Below are positions 59,745-64,000 of a stretch of DNA of 64,000 nt, in pieces. The DNA is from Leucaena leucocephala. Lineage: Eukaryota; Streptophyta; Magnoliopsida; Fabales; Fabaceae. The position numbers and the translations under genes were made by a program. Position 1 is the first letter of the stretch. Each line of letters starts with the position of its first letter. The notes under the pieces are model-generated. The model did not search any database. It was not told where the DNA came from and was given only the letters and a program-made list of their open reading frames with translations. Location: assembly GCA_037074615.1 (NCBI GenBank), contig CM073554.1, forward strand, positions 21,039,501 to 21,103,500, in the 5' to 3' direction.

Positions 59745-61467
59745 TGTTAGAAATTGTGTGCTAAGAGCCAATCATTATCTTATAAACATTGTTGATTTAT
59801 GAATTTATTAATTATGTTGTCATATTATTTGCATGTTTACTGTGATGACAATCATTAAATAACTCATGATCTTACCCTAAATATCCCTGGTCGGTCATCT
59901 ATACGGGAGCAGAGATAAAATAAGACCAGTATGACTTTAAAGATGTATAGAGATATAAATTAAAGTCATAGGCACATGTAAGAGTACAAAGTGTTGGACC
60001 GACCCGCTATGAGAGAGCTGCATGGGTTAAGTTATAAGTTTCTCTCATATACAAACCATGTCTATATGCCCTTTGACTTGAGATCATCATGGATTCCTAC
60101 ATGACAAACGCTCAGCTTTGATCTAGTCAAAAGTCACTTTTGACCTAGTGATCATAAAGATTATGTTCGGGTTTATTGACTTTTCGTGCGGAGGAATATA
60201 ATAATCAAGATGGAATTTGTTCCTCACATTCGTAGAGAGATATTACTGAGCCCCTTGATGAGTGAGTCTGAGAAATGTATGGCCATATTGTAATGGAAAG
60301 GTAGTTCCATTTCTATAGTCAGACTACTCAGGGATCGATAAAGTAACGGTCAAGAATAGGAGGATGACATTCTCCGTACCCCATTCATGACCAAAATATC
60401 GTATGACAAAAGGGATATGATATGGTTGTATAAAAGGTTACATTGTTCATCGATCCTCATATGATTTGGGTAGTCGTGATGTCTTGCTAGAGACCGCTTG
60501 CGACTTGTGAGTCAGTATAGTAAATGACTTACTGCCAACTTCATATGAGCTTATAGGGTCACACATAAAATAGCCCAACACGAGCTATGATGTCCAGATT
60601 CATTGAATCTAAGACATGTCTAGATTCAATGAATGATCCAGGATAAATGTATATATTTATTTATATTTATATTCGTATATATATAAATTCGTATATATAT
60701 ATTATATATAAGAGATATTTACAAGATTTAATTTATAAGGATAAATTAAATCTCTATTACGTTTGAATTTAAAATTCAAATTGATATGATATCTCAAATT
60801 TAATTTATGAGAATAAATCAAATATAATTTCGTCTTATCTTTATTTTAAATTAAATAAATGGGTTAATTAAATCTGTGTGACAGATTTAATACAAACACT
60901 ATTTATTTAATTAGTTTCTTATCAAATTATACAGTATATGATATTGTATTAATTTCAGAATTAATATAAGATTAATTCTAAAAATTCAAGTCTGTGATAA
61001 CACGTATAGCATCCTATATATCTGATATTTAGGAGCTACGGTTGGCATAGAGAAAAAGGGTGAACGGGATCCGCAAAAGGTTTGCAGATAAGAAACTGCT
61101 GAAATAGAGACGGAGAGGACGAATTCTTGAGTAAGCCTTAGAGGGACAGGAGGCGCTAGCATGTCGTTCGTAATTGGAATGTTGTTCGTGTGTATACCAG
61201 TAGAGGAAGCCGACCTGAGTCGTCAATTTCTTGCGATCGAAGAGAGATCACGAGCCGCGGAGAGAAGCTATGGGCATCGCAACTAGAAGCTGAGAAAGTC
61301 GCGACTAAATACTGAGGGTAATACTTCTTTCCACTTGATTTAAACACATGCGGTAGATCCTGGCAGAGAATAGAAAAAATTTTTAAGTTAATTTCTACTA
61401 CGTGAATTTTAATTCCTTACACTTTCCTCTGCCTATACCTTAGCTCGCACATAATGATATCAGGACC
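59745..61467 (+). mobile_element. Long LTR plus primer-binding site of a truncated LTR retrotransposon
   Basis: The LTR starts TGTTAGAAATTG (59745) and ends GCACA (61451), about 1,707 bp, with the usual TG...CA termini. TGATATCAGGACC at 61455-61467 matches the plant PBS TGGTATCAGAGCC at 10 of 13 positions. A TATA box, TATAAAAGG, is at 60429-60437. No gag-pol and no second LTR follow, so the rest of the element is deleted or was never assembled here. The length and TGTTAG start suit a Ty1/copia family (inference). Confidence 0.7.
60598..60634. repeat. Perfect 14-bp inverted repeat inside the LTR
   Basis: ATTCATTGAATCTA (60598-60611) and its exact complement TAGATTCAATGAAT (60621-60634) flank a 9-base spacer that itself contains the palindrome GACATGTC. 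It lies about 165 bases downstream of the LTR TATA box, so it would be in the transcribed R/U5 part and could form a hairpin in RNA. Confidence 0.9.
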
Positions 61468-61931
61468 AAACCATCTTAGTCATCACAGGGATAATCAACA
61501 TTAAAATACCATTTTCTTTTATTAGGGTGCACTTCTTTACACAGCGCCTGTTGTTCTCTCTCCATCGTTCTCATGCAAATTATTGCCACTATAATAGTTC
61601 TATTTTACCCAGGCAATTCTTGGAAGTAGCTAGGTTTTACTTGCCCCATATATGTTCTCTCTAAAATGCCTTTTCGCATATATCTTCCTTGATGAGGCAG
61701 GGAAGGATAATTATTACAGAACATCCTCACCAATCCTGAGCTTGCTATAAAATTCATCCCCTATACTAAAGATATTACCCTTCATCCAAAAAATTAGCAC
61801 ATTATTGTTTTGTTGGTAAAAGTAACTACTAAAACCAGATGTATGTATATTTTAAACGTCAAATGACAAGGCTTCTAGTTTATACAACACCTAGATGCCC
61901 CTTCCCATATAACTAACTAGATACGAAATGT
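61468..61931. other. Spacer between the LTR remnant and the DUF674 pseudogene
   Basis: No retroelement coding sequence is recognisable after the primer-binding site. The part nearest 61931 would be the 3' UTR of the DUF674 gene. Confidence 0.45.
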
Positions 61932-63496
61932 TCAAGTAGCTTTGGCTTCTTTCTTCGGCTTCTTCACGAGGTATGAAAGACCATTCGTCAATGCAGCTTA
62001 ATTTTGATGACAAAGATGCTCCCAACAGATTTAGTGCCTGAACCATGTAAAATAATAATTATTGTGAGATTACAATAGTTAGATTTCGAATGCACGAATG
62101 GAATTTTACCTCAATCCTGCTAATTTTCACCTCACGCTCTTCCAAATCGTCGAGGGGCATATTCAATTTCTGCAGAATGGAGATGCTTGACGTCGAAGTC
62201 AATGGCAAGACTTGAAGATCATCCATTACAACAAAAACGATGGTCTCCTCACAAATCCCATAGCAGATTCACTCCTTCCATCAGCAGATCTTGGGTCGAA
62301 AAGTTTCATGGGTTCCAACGCGTACCTTGAAGTGTCTTTTGTGGCTGCATAAAATACTCTACATCTAGAGTCGTACATAAAGTAAGTAGGAATTTCTTCT
62401 TTACCGATCTCTAGTGGCTGCCTCACACAACCATATTGAGAAGCCCCCTTTAAATCAAGTAATCTAGCGTCTGTAATGATGCTAGAAAGACCCTCCGCAC
62501 TTTCGTACAGATTTTGCATGGATCCCAGAGTGACATTTCCATCTAAAAGCTTTAGAATAGATCCAAGAGGCATGGTGAGAAAACTGAGTAGAAAATCACA
62601 AAAATCTGCCCCAGCTTCAGCATATATTATTTTGTTCATTGACTTGCTCATTGTTATCTTGAGCTTTAATGAAGAATCAATCTGTGATGTAGCCATTACA
62701 GGTCTGAAAGAGGAAATGGGGTCAGATCCTTCACCATCTTCATGCGCCAAGAATACATCACTGAGAGGTGATTTGGAGACCAAGGCCAGCGTCAACAAGT
62801 CCTTAATCTAAAACATAAACATGTGGATAAAGCCCATATCAAGTTGAACCAAACAACTTACGAACTCATCTGTTTTTTTTAAATATCTTCTTGTATCATA
62901 TGTATATTCTATTCATTTCTTATTGGGTTAAGCCATCACCTTTTTTTCTAGTAGCACTGCTACTCAAAATCCCCAAAAAAAAATACTTTAGGGTGGTTTA
63001 TGAATAACAAATTAGAGTGTTACTTGCAAAATAAGTGTTAGTGAAGCAAATGAAAGCGAGAATAGTGTTACCTGGTTTAAGCCAACTTTTGGAGAGATTT
63101 CAGTGAGCTTGGTGAAGTCAGTGTAGCCAAATTGTACAAGATGTTTAAGAGTGTTCCCTGCAGAACTTTGAAGAACCCTTAAATCATCAAAGATCAAATA
63201 CATAATTTGCTCTCTAACAAAAACATTATCTCATTTGCAATGATCTTCCTCTCCCTCCAACTTGACATTGATATCTTTAGCCATCAGTTTTTCACGTGAG
63301 TAACTTGCCCCCTACAAAAGTACTTACCAATTGCCCTCTACTCTCACCGCAGTAACCACATGTCAAATACTTGGTGGGCTCTGTGTCATCCACGTTAAAT
63401 CTTATTTTATTGCAAAGCTTTTCGCATGGATTACGCGGACACTAACATTTCTTGCAGATTTCGTTCCAGAAAACCTATGTAGAGACAAATACAGCT

Positions 63497-63536
<40 letters not shown>

Positions 63537-63819
63537 CGTTGACAGTTATCTTACCTTCAAAAACAAAAGTTGACACAACAATACTACGGTGTTTAAGTCA
63601 AAGTACCTGTTTGTTAAAAGTTTTCACACTTTGGTAGAGGTTGTTGACACATCCAATCTCTCCAAGTGACAGAAGCCGAATGATGGTTCCCCGTGGAAGG
63701 GTTAAGAAACTGAACAGAGCGTTTCCCAACTCTCTACTTGCCTCGGCCACAACCGCTGTGTTCCTCTCTTTGTCGATAAAAAGTCTCAAAGGAAATGAAG
63801 GGTCTTCCATGGAGGCCAT
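61932..63819 (-). pseudogene. DUF674 family gene, multiply broken
   Basis: DUF674 proteins are a plant-specific family of unknown function. Exons (minus order): 63819-63607 (intact, FPLRLFIDKERNTAVVAEAS), 63474-63072, 62807-62110, 62037-61932. Family landmarks include LPRGTIIRLL, CPRNPCEKLCNKIRFNVDD, GLNQ/IKDLLTLALVSKSPLSDVFL, LPLGSILKLL in the second repeat, and the C-terminal AALTNGLSYLVKKPKKEAKA. Lesions are in-frame stops at 63442-63444 and 63231-63233, a frameshift with stop near 63292-63294, a one-base frameshift near 62235-62245, and one near 61998-62002. Splice sites remain good. A TA microsatellite lies in intron 1. A recent pseudogene is likely; assembly indels cannot be excluded for the single-base shifts. 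Confidence 0.8.
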
Positions 63820-64000
63820 ATTTTGCGAGTAAAGATGAAGTTTTCGGATAGCATTGGGACTGTGGGGAGTATAAAAAAAGAATTAGACAATTCTTCACTT
63901 TCTTTCACATCGATGAATCTATCTAACGATTATCATATTTACTATATGGATAATTATAAAGAATATCAAAAGGTGCACCGATCTTGATTAATGTACATTT

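Noticed and set aside
1..64000. A novel multi-gene system such as a biosynthetic cluster, CRISPR array or defence island
   Set aside because: The genes are ordinary, unrelated plant families apart from one tandem pair. No shared regulation, no regular spacer array and no co-functional neighbours were seen.

Overview
The window is nuclear DNA of a flowering plant, most likely a eudicot. The genes have many short GT-AG introns, the intergenic DNA is very AT-rich with long TA, CA and ATT runs, and the gene families are plant-specific (laccases, a plastid-targeted FBPase, a pTAC13-type NusG protein, DUF674, a legume-lectin membrane protein). Remnants of Ty3/gypsy, RTE-type LINE, a long-LTR retroelement and terminal-inverted-repeat elements lie between the genes. 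All gene models were built by hand from splice sites and family conservation. No database search was run and the species is not identified. Layout: 1-4.5 kb is AT-rich DNA with one MITE-like element and a possible decayed promoter. 4.5-14.9 kb is a tandem duplication carrying two intact six-exon laccase genes on the + strand. They share promoter blocks, and each has a site closely complementary to miR397. 17.9-20.2 kb is a thioredoxin-regulated chloroplast FBPase with a tRNA-Glu(CTC) gene antisense in its first intron. 20.9-22.4 kb is a gutted Ty3/gypsy element with LTRs of only about 110 bp. 22.8-25.4 kb (-) is a LisH-domain protein gene, divergent from a pTAC13-like gene at 26.5-29.5 kb (+) that carries three single-base reading-frame breaks and a tandem-repeat array in intron 1. 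34.6-35.6 kb (+) is a single-exon lectin-domain membrane protein without a kinase, convergent with a beta-tubulin gene at 36.7-38.7 kb (-). 40.9-42.4 kb is an internally deleted RTE-type LINE with a 12-bp target-site duplication. 42.8-44.2 kb (-) is a Yos1-like gene with a distant 5' UTR exon. 45.9-49.6 kb (-) is an eight-exon O-fucosyltransferase-family gene. 53.1-54.0 kb is an element with inverted repeats of about 220 bp. 56.0-59.3 kb (-) is a seven-exon DnaJ-type cysteine-rich protein (SSUH2-like). 59.7-61.5 kb is a 1.7-kb LTR with an adjacent primer-binding site. 61.9-63.8 kb (-) is a DUF674 gene broken by several stops and frameshifts. The genes do not form an operon or an obvious pathway. 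The one related set is the laccase pair. Two genes act in chloroplasts (FBPase and pTAC13-like), two are secretory or glycosylation genes (Yos1-like and O-fucosyltransferase), and one is cytoskeletal. I found no convincing previously undescribed system. The most useful leads are the miR397-type sites on the laccase pair, the frame-broken pTAC13-like gene, the nested tRNA gene, and the tiny-LTR gypsy derivative.
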